A DNA stretch of 64,000 nt. It comes from Taenia hydatigena. Lineage: Eukaryota; Platyhelminthes; Cestoda; Cyclophyllidea; Taeniidae. A model generated the notes under the pieces. That model saw only the letters and a program-made list of their open reading frames with translations. It made no database searches and had not been told where the DNA came from. The stretch lies in assembly GCA_036345935.2 (NCBI GenBank), contig JADWOT020000666.1, positions 62,001-126,000 of the forward strand. Reading direction: 5' to 3'. Shown here one piece after another: positions 36,946 to 50,900 of the stretch (positions within the stretch are counted from its first letter, which is position 1; each line of letters starts with the position of its first letter). A program made the translations under genes and the position numbers.

Positions 36946-39900
36946 TTAAAGTACCATGTAGTATGACTTGGCGCATGTAAATGACCGCGAAATCTCCATG
37001 ATCTTTTGCATTCTGAACTTTTTGAAATTAAGGAGAGTAACGTTGTATTAAGACCTCAAAGTTATTAAAAACACATCCAATAACTCGGGATTGCGCAGCC
37101 TAATAAGCAGGTCATAAAAAAGGGGGGATTATTCTTGGTGCCTGTTTTGCATACCTCTTGTAAAAAATGAGGCATTTTGCAACGATAATTATTATAAAAT
37201 TATGCAGTTCGTCCTTAATGTTCCTGTTTTATCATGGACCTCCATCTGATGCGAGACAAAAGCATCCGCGTCTATGGCTTGGCAGTCACCGAAGTAGTTA
37301 TTACTGCTCTTAATGATAGCACTCGTTTTCAATTAGCTATATTTGTGTTATTTTCACAACAAAGCCTAATTACAAATTGCAATGTATCCCTTCGTGTTGA
37401 CGTTACTCAAGACATTAAATATGACTTCATGTAACAGGAAGTTAACCTTCGGTGATAATGCTTGTGGGTTCCATTGACCAGGCCTATTTTTAACACAAGA
37501 TCCATACTTCTTGATACTCCTAAAGGCAAACAAAACTAGGCAGAACCCTGCTTATTAAAAGTAAGTGTTGATTTGAAGGCATCTTGGTGATATACTGGGA
37601 ATGCAGGATGAGAGATGAGAAGCAGTTAAAAGATCAAGGAAACGAATGAGTCTACTTAGCCGTGCCAAGATAAAATCATTGTGATATGGTATGGAATAAT
37701 GAGATTTGGCGCTGCGCTGCAATGTGATGCGATGCAAAATAGCAAAAGTAGCTATGTTCATTCCAGTCGTAATCAGTTATTTTTACATTGACGAATTCCT
37801 GCTAACTTTGTCAGGCTCGCTAATTCATCAAATATCAATTTGCCTAATGCATTAAAGACAATGTATGCATTAGGACAAAGAAATAGCAGGTGTTTTACCA
37901 ATTTTTTGTGCGAAATCTCCATGCAAGATGAAAACTGCCAACAACATGAGACCAATTTGAAGCAGCATCTCGTCCAGTAATCCCTTGTGCTCACAGTCTA
38001 CAGGTGTACTTATATTTATGTTACGCAACTATGAAGTACCTTATTTATTAACGTGCCAGTTGTAAAAACAGATTTATAGGTCATTTGAATGATTGCACTG
38101 TGGACTTTAGTAAGAGCACATGCTCTAACAACATGGTGTTTATTTTCACATATGCGATGAGCTGTGACGTTGTGTAAATGATTTTCAGGGATCTAGGGGA
38201 AAGCCATTGCAAGCGCCAGGACCGTGGCAGTAAGTGGGGCCACAGTGGTTCAATCAGTGGGTGTAAGTCTACCGGTCGCAGTCGCTATAGGCCTAGAGGC
38301 AGAAAATTTGGCGCAATCATTGCACAACTGGTAGAACATCCTCTAAAAGCTGACACGGAACATGCCTTTCGTTGTGATGTTAGCTCCCACGCATAAACTT
38401 GCTCCTATTAGTGTAATATTTCGATTTCTAATGCCATATTAAGTGCGTCTGTTCCACTGTCCATTGTCGACTTTCTAAAGTAATGGTTGAAATGGGTCTT
38501 TGAAATTTCGATGATAGTAGAATTAGTCACAAATCTAGGCCTTTATAAAGTAGGTGGCCGAATTTGATGAATAGGCTAGCCCTTAAAGGAACGCGTGGTG
38601 GCGTCAATTGCCAGAACTCTACTATAAATACAAGTTAAGAAGAGAACTTTCCTAAGCTGTCGGCCTAGTTTCGCACGCTAACAGCGGCAGCAAAGTCCTT
38701 CATGGATTGAGGGCATGGAAGTCACTTGAAGTTAGGAGCTAAATGGTTTATCACATGCTATAGAGATTCCTTACGACGATGCAATCAGTATCGAGGGAGT
38801 TGGTCTAATTTGGATGACTAAATCAGCTCCATGCCCCACATATCGGACGGCGCGAAGGTACGCACAAGGTCACTACTTCTTAAAGGAAGATAATACTTTA
38901 CTTATTCCTAACAACCCTCCTTGTACCTTCATTTATGAGCACGCACCCATAGAGTTTAACATCAGTGAATTTAAAAATATGGTGCTTTTGAACACAAAAT
39001 GCGGACTAAATGTGGACGGAAAATAGACAGATCCTTGTGCATTGCCATTTTGCAATGCGAGCCAACTTAATGTCTTGCGACCAATGGTCATGATCTCCTT
39101 GTATAACGTTCTTTCTCTCTAGCAGTAGTTGACCACCGATTTCTACAGAATTTTTAGATAGGAACTGCTGACCTTCATTGAGGCCTTAAAATCACATACT
39201 TCTCTTAGAGCAGACAGATGATTTGTGGGAAAAGCGATGCTAAGCAATTTTATATTCCGTCCTCTACATATTTGTTTCAAAATAGTCTTTTCAATCCAAT
39301 TTGAGACAAAAGCATATTTTCGCACGTAGGATGTGGCAAAAGAAGCTGGCTTTAGTAAGCTCAGGTCTATGCCTTACTGCACATTGGTGCAACGCGTTAT
39401 CATCCCAGTATGGGGTAGATGCACATCATGAACACAAACATGAAATATAACTGTTAGTTTCGTGGCTGTGCATTTGTCAATAAGCGCATTTGTCCTTCAG
39501 AATTAGGATAACCTTGATTTCACAAAGGCCCGTAGTGGGGTTATTACAAGTACTCTGTTGTCAGCAGGGCAGAGACGACGTAAAGGTCTAGCTGGATACC
39601 TCAAAAAGGCAAAATCCAAATGCCTATACGTCTACATCCAAGGCTGGAGAGATAAGAGTTAAAACTAGTACTGGGTTGGCTTTAGCGCAACTGTTCCTTA
39701 TATACAGCAGGCGCAGACAATAACAAGTAGCACAGGGGTGCCAGCTTTTAACCCTGGTTTTATTCCATTTTAAAAGCTAAAACATGACAGCAGTCAATTA
39801 ATTTATAGTGAGTATATTAGCCCAGAAACCGCGCAACACTGATAACGGAAATTCGCTTTATTCTACTTCCAAAGCTACCGACGTCGCGGCTGGCATTCAA

Positions 39901-40486
39901 ACAAATCAGAAACTCCTGATATCTGATCAGGGACTGTGAGTGGCTCACCACATAATCTTACCATTTGGTGTGACCTAGGCAATCATTATATCTTTACGCC
40001 TATTGACTGTATGGACATAAGCCCCAATTTCTACTCTACCTGGACTGCCCGCGCAGAAATCAGTAAGGCGGTTTTGCATCTATCATGGTTGAAATGGCGG
40101 CATTATTGCATTGTGATGGCGGATTCTGCTTCATTAGCACATCGAAGGCACATTTTTATTTTCAGCAGAAATTTGGATCGCTCCAAACTTAAAAGTGAAG
40201 TTTCCTCTTTTGTGATACAACACAATGAATCCTAAAATGGGAACCCGGATCATCGTTTGACACTGGTGCGATACTAAATAGATCGTAAAGCTAGTAATCC
40301 TCCGAGCAACGCGTTAAACATTGCCGACATGTCATTCAAGCCGCAACGACATTTGCAAAAGCCAGTGAGTCTGAGCCACTTTATACAACGGTAATTGTAC
40401 CGGTCGAAACAAATGCTAGTTTATAGGAGAAACGATCCGATTTTTCCTAGAAACTGTAACAATCTGATTTTAATTTGCTTGCATAG
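36946..40486. other. No recognisable gene
   Basis: Further exons of the fibronectin gene would be expected on the minus strand here, but I could not identify any. A minus-strand frame around 37200-37310 and + frames at 37234-37434, 38178-38396 and 39936-40235 are unrecognised. Confidence 0.5.
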
Positions 40487-40781
40487 ACAAAATTATGCCT
40501 TAAAGTCAGACAAATTTACCAAATCATTAGACCGGGTCGGGTATAAGAGCGATGTAAGCATAAAGATACATATACACGTGCCGCGATGCCCGCCTCGAAA
40601 TTTAACTGCATGGTATGTCGGGTGGCTAATATTGGAGAATATTAAAACTGCTCCAACTCCTTTCAAATGTTTTGCGGAATATGAACGTGGCAGATTTCTC
40701 ATGAGCTTATATGGAAAAGACGTTAGAATCTGCTTGTTTATTGAGCGCAACGACAAAAATCACGAATTAAATCTCGTGCAA
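40487..40781 (+). CDS. Unrecognised candidate exon in the longest open frame
   Basis: This lies inside the longest open frame of the window (about 154 codons, 40395-40859). It is bounded by a reasonable acceptor (TTTGCTTGCATAG) and a perfect consensus donor (CAA then GTAAGT), giving 295 bp, with one base completing a codon and then 98 codons. The peptide includes PRCPPRNLTAWYVGWLILEN and is not recognised. The PPRNLT start faintly recalls a fibronectin III A strand, but the core Trp and tyrosine corner are absent and the strand is opposite to the FN3 exon. It could be a real exon of an unknown gene or a chance frame. Confidence 0.3.
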
Positions 40782-43700
40782 GTAAGTATACGAAGTATTT
40801 ATCCAATTTCGCTTTTCGAGTCCACACTAGCAAGTATTTCTCCATTTAGTCCACGTTAAAAGAGAAAGTAAGCCGTTTAGTGAAGAATAATTAGAAGGAT
40901 TGGTGTGGAAATATGGGCAACGCTATGTAAATCGGTAAGCAAGCCAACGTGGACTCATGCGCTATCAGCTGACATTAGGGGACACACATATGGGCCATGT
41001 AATCTGTGTGTGCACCACGTTGCAAAACCAATTCTGTGCATGCTTAACCATCTGTAACAAAGCACTTTCTAAGGGACGTATGCATCACCAGAAAGTTTTT
41101 GTGAATTAAATTGCTTGCCGGTGATGCGTGCAATGGCCTTCATAGCCATAATTTACTCAAATTTCAAACACTTAGTTTGCCTAATGTGTTTTAAGGGTGG
41201 CTTCACCTTGGATAACTTTACTTCTTCCAGTAACCAGTCCGCCTTGTCTTCCTCACAAAGCATAGTGGGTCTACAATAAGGTGTTGAACAATCAACATTT
41301 GCTTATCTTACGTAGAATTGCCTGAAGTATTTCGTGGAGTAAAAACATTGCTAGCCGCAATGGCCTTAGGGAGACACGGATGAGTTATGCGACATGAAGG
41401 ATAAGTCTCAGTCTTAGGTTTTCACTGGCTGCAGCAAAGCGGGCAATTTCAACCAGGCTCCACACAGTTTTGAGAATTCAGTAGTGTTTGAAATTGGGCC
41501 CTTTAGGAAGCAACCATAAATTTTGAATGGGATAGTAGTTCTGTATCAAATTTTATTAAATTTTTGAAAATATACAAAAACCTTCAAAACACGTATGCGA
41601 GAAGCGACTGACATGGAGAATTAGCAGCTTTTAAAGCCTGTTTTTATCCCTCGATATGCCTAGTGATTGCACTTGAACAGTGACTTAGTTGGTATGGGCT
41701 TTAGCTAACAAGCTTCATCGATCAGATTGTATTTGACTATAACGGCGATGTGAAGGCAAAGTAAGTAGGCTGCACGTAATGGCAAATCGCCAATCTTTTA
41801 TAGAACTCTTTGATTAGCCAGAATATAAGCAAAAGCAACTAAAGCCTAATCAACGGTGAATCATCCGCTATTGTGAGTTGAAGTCAGTGTTGAAAGTGAT
41901 ACTAATGAAATCAGATTTTCTTCCACCCAAGCATGCATATATCGAGGAATCACATCCCTTTACCTACAAGCTAGCGCTTTTCGGCAAAATCTTTACTTCG
42001 TGAAAGAAAAGAATCGGAGACAAAAGTTGGTAACAGGCGATAGTCTGCCTGGAGACGGACCGAAAAAAATGGCCGCCTGCCAGCAATTCACTAACGAACC
42101 CAGTCACCACCTGCAGTGTATGCAGGAGAAAACACTATCATCTCACTTCAGCTCGCCAATGCACTTCTCGTCATCAAATAGCGAACGATTAGCAACAAAC
42201 ACTGCCCCACTCCCAACCTATTGCATGGGTACTCACGGATAATTCCGCCGCCTCCATCACAAGCTCACCCAAGTGCAACGAACAAATTGTATCTGGCGTG
42301 GAATTTATAATCCTTTTTTTCCAACACAAAATTTAGCGCCTGCGCAACAGACACCTTCAATTACTTTCAAACTTGTTATCAAGGCCCTCACAAGAAGCCT
42401 GCGATTTCCTCTATGTGCTAAGTACTGGTGATCCAAAACTATGCATGAACAAGTGTTAGTACTGTGCCTCATGGTGTCAATCTGAAAACAATCACATCAT
42501 CTGCGAAACATTACCGCTTAAATCTCCAAAGCCAAGATTTAAATCCCCATCCAACCCGTTGCACACCACAAGATTCGTCATTTCGCGACTTCACTCAACA
42601 TTGAGATCAAAATAACAGCGCATTAACTCTGACGTCAAAGCAGCTTTAGCGTCATAGCCCATGTCATCTTATGTCACCTAAACACATCAATTCTGGGATT
42701 CGTGAGAAGGCTGTAATATCACTTAGTGACAAACCGTCTAGCCATGTACAAATCATTAGACAGCATATTTATCTCACGTATTCATCATGGTCGCAACCAA
42801 GAGCTTATGAATTTCTAAGAGTCTGTAGAAATCTAGGGGATGAGAAGTAGTAAGGGCTTTTGAACCCACAGTCACACTTTGTCGAATCCAAATAGCACGG
42901 GGAAGATGACGCAGCTGAACATAAGACGAATCGAAAATACTGACGCTCTACCTTACGAAAGCAAAAATCTTGAGAGCTAAAATATCTGATATGTCTTACC
43001 ATTAACTTTCTTGAGCTACTTTACTCACTACTATAGACAAAATCGATTTGAATTTGACGACCTTTTAATCGACAGACAGAATAACTCATGTTAGAAAAGC
43101 AAAAAACCCGAATGATTTATTGGTCTTTCCATTTGCATATTTCCTGTGGGACACCATTTAAGCAGTTGAAAAGGTGTTTTGCGACAAGTTTCTATGTGCC
43201 TTGCATTCTCATCTAAAAAGTGTAGCCTGCCATAATAGCTGCCTATTTTATGCACAGTAGGAGATGTCTGGTACCCAAATTCTTGTCATGTTGTCGTTAA
43301 TCTTTGTTATGCACGCTTTCCACTTGCTATCCCGACCTCATCATCTACCGCTTTCCGAGACTGCTACTAGTAGCCCCTCTTTTCCAAAAATTTGCACACA
43401 GTCTTGCCTCAATGTGCTCTTGATTTTCTCATAAATGCACATAAACCTCTCAGTTGCCAAACATAGCCGTATGTGTAGAACTCTGAAAGATATTCGTGCA
43501 GGCGCATCCTAGGTTCCCATAGTAGCCGTGTTAGAACATGCAAAGGAAATCATAGGACGCAATACATTGCATATGCATCTGCTGCAAATGCCAAATAAAT
43601 AAGGAGATGCATGAATCAAGTCACATCGTTACGTTGACTGCCGAGGCAGTAACAAGTTTATTCTGTTTCCTTGCTCCTCCTTATTCGCTCTCCGAATACA

Positions 43701-44949
43701 AAGCGCAATTCGAAGTGGGAGGCGAATAAAAGAATGGAGAAAGAGTTGAGTAAGAAGTAGATGCATAATGTGAATGCCGGTTACTTTGTTAACAGTAAAG
43801 CAAAGAAGTCACATGGACTTGAGAAATACCTACGCTAACAATATCATTAACACAGATTCAGTGATTCCATGGGACCTAAATTCAGGGAAATGCTGGTTTT
43901 TGAAGTCACAGCAATGCTAATTTGGTGAGTTTGTTCTTCTGGTTAATGCAACATCTCGACTCTTAGATTATTAGGGATATATTAGATGCTACACCTACTT
44001 GGGCAGTCGGCGTTATGCGGAGGAGCATATAACGCGGTGGAGAAGTTAAGATATGCTTGATCTGACGAGGACGATAGCATTCATTTGCTTCCAAAGAATT
44101 GCAAGCCGCGTAAATGGGTAAGAAGCTCTGATTGCTTTAACTGTTTACAGAAGTCCTGCAGCGCATGTGCGTGCCTATTATTCGTCCATCTTTTAAATTT
44201 AGCCCACGAATTTGTTCATTGATTAACCCTTCTGACCAAGTGGCCAAATTATCTGTAAAGAAATCGTTTTGACGGAGAAGTACAGAGTTCTTTTCAGCAG
44301 TGCACATAGAGAAGGCAGACCTCATTTCCTTTGACATTTGGAATTTGTTTTAATATCAGTTGAAGTAATTCTGAAATGGCGGAATGTAAAATATAAAAGA
44401 GGAGTGATGAGAAGGAAGCAAAGGTAACGGGGAAACGAAATCTAAGGGAGACACAAATGAAGAATTGGGTGGAAAGAACTATGGCAACTATAAAGAGCGC
44501 GATACCACTAACGGACAGAGACTAGGCTACCCCCGATGCAAACCAAGGGATAGTATCAACGCAGTCATGCATAAAATAAGTGAAAATCCATGAGATCTAG
44601 ACAGCGCTGAAATTAATTGCTAAGCATTGCACCCGAAGTGCGCACAATTCTTCAACACATCTTTGCTTTGATTCAGCTATCCACGAAAGACTGACTTAAG
44701 CATAAATTTACAGGTAGCTCTTCAAACGGAATCGCCCTTATATAGAGAAAACCGAGTCATTCATAGGTGCTTATAAATACCTTAGTAATTAATCAGTGTA
44801 CGCCAATAAACCTGATTTAATCAGGTTAAGGAAATTTCTAGCAAAATCCAATCACATTGCTACAGATGCAGGCTATTCGCAGACAACTAAGCACTCCACG
44901 GATCCGGTCTCCTGCTGCCCTTAGAGCATGAGGGCACAGATTTTCCAGG
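40782..44949. other. No recognisable gene
   Basis: I see only short frames without motifs or splice support, including + 42000-42242 and minus 44137-44337. A small perfect hairpin (8-bp arms, 3-nt loop) lies at 44809-44827 and has no assigned role. Confidence 0.5.
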
Positions 44950-45210
44950 GTCCTCTAAAGACTCTCTGAATTTTTATCACCGATTCTTCTGAAAGCGCTG
45001 CTGATACTTCGTCGGGTGCTACCCCATCCAGCCAGCGCAAAGACATCCGCTTGCTCGTCAGCTTCGTCAGGTTCCTCGGCCAACTCCTCTTCCTATCGCG
45101 CCTCGGTCACATTCTCACCCTTTAGGGCGTCAGACACCTCGAAGTGGTCCTCCTCCAATTCGCGCACGACCTCCCCATCCAGCACCACAACAGCGGAGAC
45201 GTGATATGAG
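44950..45210 (-). pseudogene. Acidic coding-like frame with one in-frame stop
   Basis: The minus strand here is GC-richer than its surroundings and reads as DGEVVRELEEDHFEVSDALK, then a TAG stop at 45095-45093, then in the same frame EEELAEEPDEADEQADVF and GWGSTRRSISSAFRRIGDK to a second stop at about 44953. The acidic character continues across the stop, as if one Glu or Gln codon had mutated. I do not recognise the family. It may be a pseudogene or retrocopy fragment, an exon whose end is misjudged, or a chance frame in a low-complexity stretch. A GTGAGA donor-like site lies just before the stop, but the AG after it would leave a 26-nt gap and shift the frame. Confidence 0.3.
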
Positions 45211-47858
45211 GCAAATGCAAAGGGAAGAAGAAGGCAGATCGAACCCGAATGTGATCGTGCGCTGTATCTTCGTAGTGCTAATGGTAACTGCGTACGAACG
45301 CAGGCTCCGCCGCCTCTGTCACACATCCATGTTCTCAGTCGATTGCCGGTTTAGCTTTCGTAAATCACTGTCTACATGATTGGGCGAGGCAGAAGTGCAT
45401 AAATGCTGCCTTGGATATCGTACACTGTTAGAACCAATTCTGCCTACGACATGCGGCAAGCATGTCTCCTTTTGAATGAGGAAGTAGCACCGCTCTGTGG
45501 CGGGTCTCATGGATATATAGGTTTGATAATCCCTTAAATACCAACCAAAATTATGGAAGAGAATGCTCGATTTGTCACATAAACAGCCTTAGAGTGTCGT
45601 TTGTTTAAAAACAAGAACCATGAGTAATGCATACATACACGGTGTCCGCGTACACTCCAGGCAACATATTTGATAGGTTTGTGGCTCTCACGGGATAAAT
45701 TCTTGTTTCTCATCACACTTTCATTTTGTCATCACTTGCGCATACATTGGGACATAAAGCGTTAGTAATAATTGTAGGCATTAAACTGTGAAGCTGTGCA
45801 CCTCCACTTTAGGTAAACGCTTCGGTACTTTGAATTGCACCTTTGAAATCTCGTGTTTGTGCAGCTTCATATGTTGCTCCTTACCAGGCAGCAGTAACAC
45901 TTCTAGAGGACTTCCAACTAGGGTTATAACGTCTGCACTTTCTGTCCGCGTTTTTTTCTGCACGCTCATCCACCTTGAGCTATTTCTATTAATATACGCC
46001 CCAAATTGTACACATTCCTCAACGTAATCCGTATTGTTGCCCTTGGTATCCAAGTTTGACTGACTTTCATTTTTAGGTCCCAATCGGCATCATTCTGTGT
46101 ATCATCTCAAATCGCCTAATGACAGAAGTTTTAAAACATTAGTCTTTAGGTTTCGTTCCTTATGCAGACTGCTAACAAAGTTTCTATCAATTCACGAATG
46201 AGTATGGATGGAAATCCAACTTTATTTTGCTCTATAATACGTGAAAAGGGGAACGCGGCTCAAAACAAATGTAAGGTTAAGAGTGTTGGCTGCTGTCTTC
46301 GGGGACTCGAGCGTAATTTAGGCGGTTATTTAACATGGAACATGTCAAATGACTTGAATAAAGCTGAAGAAGATTATACGAGTACGCGACCTAGGTATTT
46401 TGATTTTCAACCAAACCACTCCATACCTAGTAGTCGAGGTGTCTTCACGCCAGTTAATCGGTAAATCCCGTGAGTGGGAATGCATATGCATTACATAAGT
46501 TGGCGGAGATCCTCAAAGGGAGACTTCAGGCAGATCTTGGCTTATACATGAACCTCCGTTACTGCTTGTCATTTCCGAATCCCCTCTAATTCGCACGTTT
46601 TGGACCAAGATCGAGAGTGGATCGAATCTGATACGGAAGTGTAAATTACAAGCTGAAAGGGCTTTAGCGCAATGCATCCCATGCAGGGCCAGCTTCGACC
46701 TGCGTCTCACATCCCTTCATCTCATCTTTCGCTCCCAAAACGCATTCATCATTTAATCAGGACTACATCTCCCATTCAACTTTAGCTTATGCCACGCCGC
46801 ACGTCAGCGCATCCAACTTCCATCCCACCTACATTAATCCATTTATGCTAGAGTTTCTCTGCCTTTTTAAGCCCCGTGCCTACCTGTGAGACGGATAAAT
46901 TCACCAGTTTCAGTCAGACTAACTCGCCACCTAATGAGACCGGGTACTTAATCTATTTTACAATGCCGCCTCCATATTATGTCCAATCGACTCTTCTGCA
47001 TTATATACATACAAATAGGCAAGTACTTAATGCATGCGTAGCCTGCTCGCATAAATGGATGTCGCTATGCTAAAAGAGGTATGAATTACATTATCAGTTG
47101 AGTCAGATTTGTAGAGAACAGGTAGAGGCATTACGACTATGACTGCATAGCCCATCTGGTAGTTCCTTTGCACTTCCGCAAGGATGATTTACAATCCAAC
47201 TTGCGATCTCAGATGCCAGCCAGATATTAATTATTGAGGCCATTATTGACTTATGGAGAAATAAGTCAAATTGGGTCGCTGACCCATGGCCACTACCGTT
47301 CTTGACCTATCATTTTACCTGCGAATGCGTTGTTATTGTGTCTACACTTCCAATTAAAATCTCTGAGGAGCTGCTAGCATGCACTTAGCTCATATCAAAT
47401 CCACCCGAATCCATCCTGCATAATTGCTTCGTAATGAGCATCGACACATAGTCCACTTAGCAAACAGATAGAATACAAAAGAGTGATCGATTAATGTAAC
47501 AATAGTTTGCCAATCTAGGCGTCTCCATGGTTAGCTGTTAAACCAGGCAAACCATAATCAGCCTATTCGAGGTCACGTCTCTGTCGATACAATTATGAGA
47601 GCGAGAAGGCAATGCCACACATGGTCAGCTTCATGCCTTCTGTCATTTGGCATGCCTTTATAGCCACATTCATTCGAGCACGCATACAACCTCAAGCCAG
47701 AGAAATTGGTCAAGTGCCGGCAGAAGTTTTGCTCGTTCACAGAATGAGGAGGCTTGGAAAGCGATGAGTATAGAGTTGGATGCAGTCGCGTCACTTATTA
47801 CTGAGTTCTCACCGACGTCACCGACGGAAGATGGTTGGATTGGTAGTCGCTAACTAAA
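45211..47858. other. No recognisable gene
   Basis: Two 100-codon frames look fairly protein-like: minus 45781-46083 (ends PKRLPKVEVHSFTV) and + 46162-46464 (starts MQTANKVSINSRMSMD). Neither shows a known motif or clear splice sites, so neither is called. Confidence 0.45.
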
Positions 47859-47931
47859 CATTGACGACAGGACTCGAACCCGCATTCTTCTGCTTAGGAG
47901 GCAGACGCCCTATACATTAGGCCACATTCGT
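47859..47931 (-). tRNA. Degenerate tRNA-Arg(CCT), probable pseudogene
   Basis: Read on the minus strand, this has the tRNA-Arg signature: TGGCCTAATG D-arm start, a perfect 5-bp anticodon stem (TCTGC with GCAGA) around loop CTCCTAA with anticodon CCT, and a T arm with GGGTTCGAGTCC. Defects are a T in place of the second conserved D-loop G (TGTATAGG where TGGATAAGG is usual), two G-T pairs in the T stem, and an acceptor stem in which at least three of seven pairs fail. The internal A and B box promoter regions are largely kept. It is most likely a pseudogene or the tRNA-derived head of a short retroelement, not a working tRNA. Confidence 0.55.
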
Positions 47932-50900
47932 TCTGTACATGATCTTCTCGTTGGCAGCTTCCGACCACTGCATTTTGGTCTAGTCACTATCGCGTCAGCC
48001 TAATTCTCCTCAATACCGGTTCCACCACTCCTCCACACCTCTACTCTGTCTTTCTAACCATTTTGCACACCACTCTCACCCTAAATTCTACCACCCGATC
48101 AGTACCACTTACCAGATTCCAACTCATATTCTGTGCAAGTCATCACGTCACTTTTGCAATTAAATTATTTGTTCTGATTCTTTTGTTGATTTTCCCAATA
48201 TTTTCAATCTTTCCATCAATAAACATGCTTGAAGAAATGCAATGCTTCAAGGCTAATTTTGTTTTAAATTTCTGCACTTGTAGACAGACTTTTCTTAAAG
48301 GACTACTTCCGTTTGATGCGATATTGACCTTTGCCTCTTTAGCTTGCTTCGTGTTGGCACTGGTGATTTTTCCCCCTTCGAGAAATTGCTGCGTTCATTT
48401 CGATGCACCAGCGTAGCTGATGTTCCGACGCCCATAGTAATTGCAACTGCCTTTAAGGATTGCTGTACTTTGGGCCATTATGCGCAATTTTCGGATCAGT
48501 CGGTATGATATTTTTAATCTTATTAACGTCGGTTTGGTACTCCGAGGGTCCTCCGTGCGATAGCTTTCCAGATATCAGTGTTCTCAACTTTGGATGAGGT
48601 TTAATCGCAAATGCTTGCATATGTTACTGAACCCAAGTAGTGGATGCACATCTTTTGACTTCAATGCTTTCTAAATAAAAAGCGCGAAACCGCAGCCTCT
48701 CGTATGCTACCAATCCCAATTCAAGCGACTAGCAAAATTAGGTGTTCGATATCAAGGCGTAGCGTTCGGATAATAATTAGGATCCCAAAAATTCCATGAC
48801 AGGCAAACTTCTGGGGCTTGCCAGCTGCCCATACGACTAGCTGGCTGAGATTGTTGATCTTTATTGCGCAAAAATTCCTTTAGATGATGGGTTTTTAGGA
48901 TGAACACTGCTTTCAGCATGCTCTAGTTCAGCGTACTTGACTGCGCTTTCGTCGCCACTCAAGAAAGTAAAATATTCAGTTAATTATCTCACAAATCAGC
49001 TTACATTATTCCGGGTTAGCAACGGCTGTTTTATGCAATCCTAAACTACGATGGTATCGCAAGCGACTAAGCGAAGTATCGCAAGGAGCATTTAAGCAAA
49101 TAGCATTGTTTACCCACTCTACAACTATGTGTGCGATCTAAACGACCGACCGCTTAACGTCCCCTCGAGAGTTGAGCGCAAGTCTTAAGTTTCAAAATTC
49201 CGAATGCTGACCACCATATACTGGTTTTATCGCCGCTGTTGCCACCAAGGCATCGTTTTATGATTTTAACATTTTGAATTTAGAATTTTTTCGTATCTCC
49301 CCCACATCTACGCTAAGATGATCCTTATTATTTCCTTGCTCGTCAAAAAGATGGATGAGTTACACTATAACCGATTTGCTACCTTCTCAAGAATCGAGAT
49401 TCCACATCGATTCACTAAAGTTAACATGCAGTCTTTTTTATTTCCACCTGTCAATAAAGACAGCGATTCCTTTGTCTACTAGAGCAAAGAAAATGAAAAT
49501 CCGCGAAGCGCCATTTGATAAGTGAGTCCTCATTATCAACTGCTGGAATAATACGAATTTACGGTATAAAGGTTAGAAATGTGCTAGAATTTCAAACGCT
49601 ACGTCTGACCCGTCTGAAACGGTTCAACTGTCCTCAAGCAGTAAACTCATCCCTTCGGTACGCAATTTCTTACCCACTAATGAAACACTGGTAACGAATG
49701 ATAAAATCAGATCCCCCACTTTTCGTAATAATTTAAGGACGTAAAACCGCCAGAGTCAGTATAAGCTACATCTTGGTAAAAAGTGCTTGAAGTAAACAGG
49801 CATAGTCTCCATCAGCCTTTAATTAATCAAGGTAATAGCATCCGAATGCTTCAACACAAACATTACAAAATGCTCGCATGCCTTGACTCATTAGCGCAAA
49901 TGGCAAACCACACGCAACGCCGATAGCACCAAAGCTCAAACCTTCGCACGTGCTGCCAAAGGCACAAAGAGAGCATTGGGTTGGTAAAGTTGCGCATACC
50001 TAGAATACATCGGTCCACGCCAGCCCCAAAAATACCAAGGGCTCTGCATGTGGAGACGAGCATTTGGTAAAGAAATCCCTAAGGCAACCTCAAAATGCGC
50101 GCCACATCATCTTATCAGAAGAATTATATCACCAGAAGCAAAAAATATCTAGCAGTTAAAATAAATAGTTGGGTTGACAAAAGAGGTTGTATGCAATACA
50201 TGAACTCAAAACACTAAATAAATAAAGCAAATAGAATTATGAGCAAGTTATGATGGGTGAGTAAGTGGGAAAGGGATGAATTGATATGAAGTGGCTGAGT
50301 ATTTGGCATGACGAATGAACAAATAAGGAAGCGATAACAGCCTACGAAAATAGAAGGTAGAAGACATCAGTCAGTGCCTAAAACTCAACCATCTTCGTCT
50401 CCAATTCTGCGGCGATGGCCTAAGTTCGGTTAAGGCTCCTTTCCATTTCCTCTAATTCTACTTCCTTGACCGCCAAGCAGTCTGAATGCTTCCAGCCCCA
50501 CCAACCCCCAAGCGTGCGCAGCATCCGGTGCTGTGCTACATGATGCAAGTTCCTCATGTGTTTCAAACCCCGCTACTCCTCTTCGTGACCATCCAGCAAC
50601 GGATCTGTCTTTACTGCTGTTGATTATATTGGCTGCAAAGGTGTAGAAACGAAAATTGCCTCAGTAACAAATGTAATGAGCTAGCCTTTTCTCACTCTTT
50701 CAAAAGTCTCGTGCCTCTAATCAGCCAACTACTTGACGGCTGTTTCAGCTCTGCGTTCAGGTTCGTTTGCTCTCAAAAGTCACCAAAAATGCAGAAGCCT
50801 TCCATAAGTGAATTGACCAATTATTAGGTAGGAGACTGGATGGGAAATGGATAACTGAAAGACCAATATACAGATGGTTGTACTGGTTAGGTAATTTGGT

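Noticed and set aside
39936..40235. Fibronectin III-like frame (SPHNLTIW.., LHLSWLKW)
   Set aside because: Only the first few residues and one Trp resemble the fold. No L-x-P..Y turn or splice borders are seen, and it is on the opposite strand to the real FN3 exon.
46445..46470. Spliced-leader-like string (GTTAATCGGTAAAT)
   Set aside because: Only a short partial resemblance. No donor in the right place and no snRNA-like structure downstream.
48063..48416. Two-helix membrane protein
   Set aside because: The hydrophobic runs follow from T-rich sequence. There is no ATG at the start and no homology was recognised.
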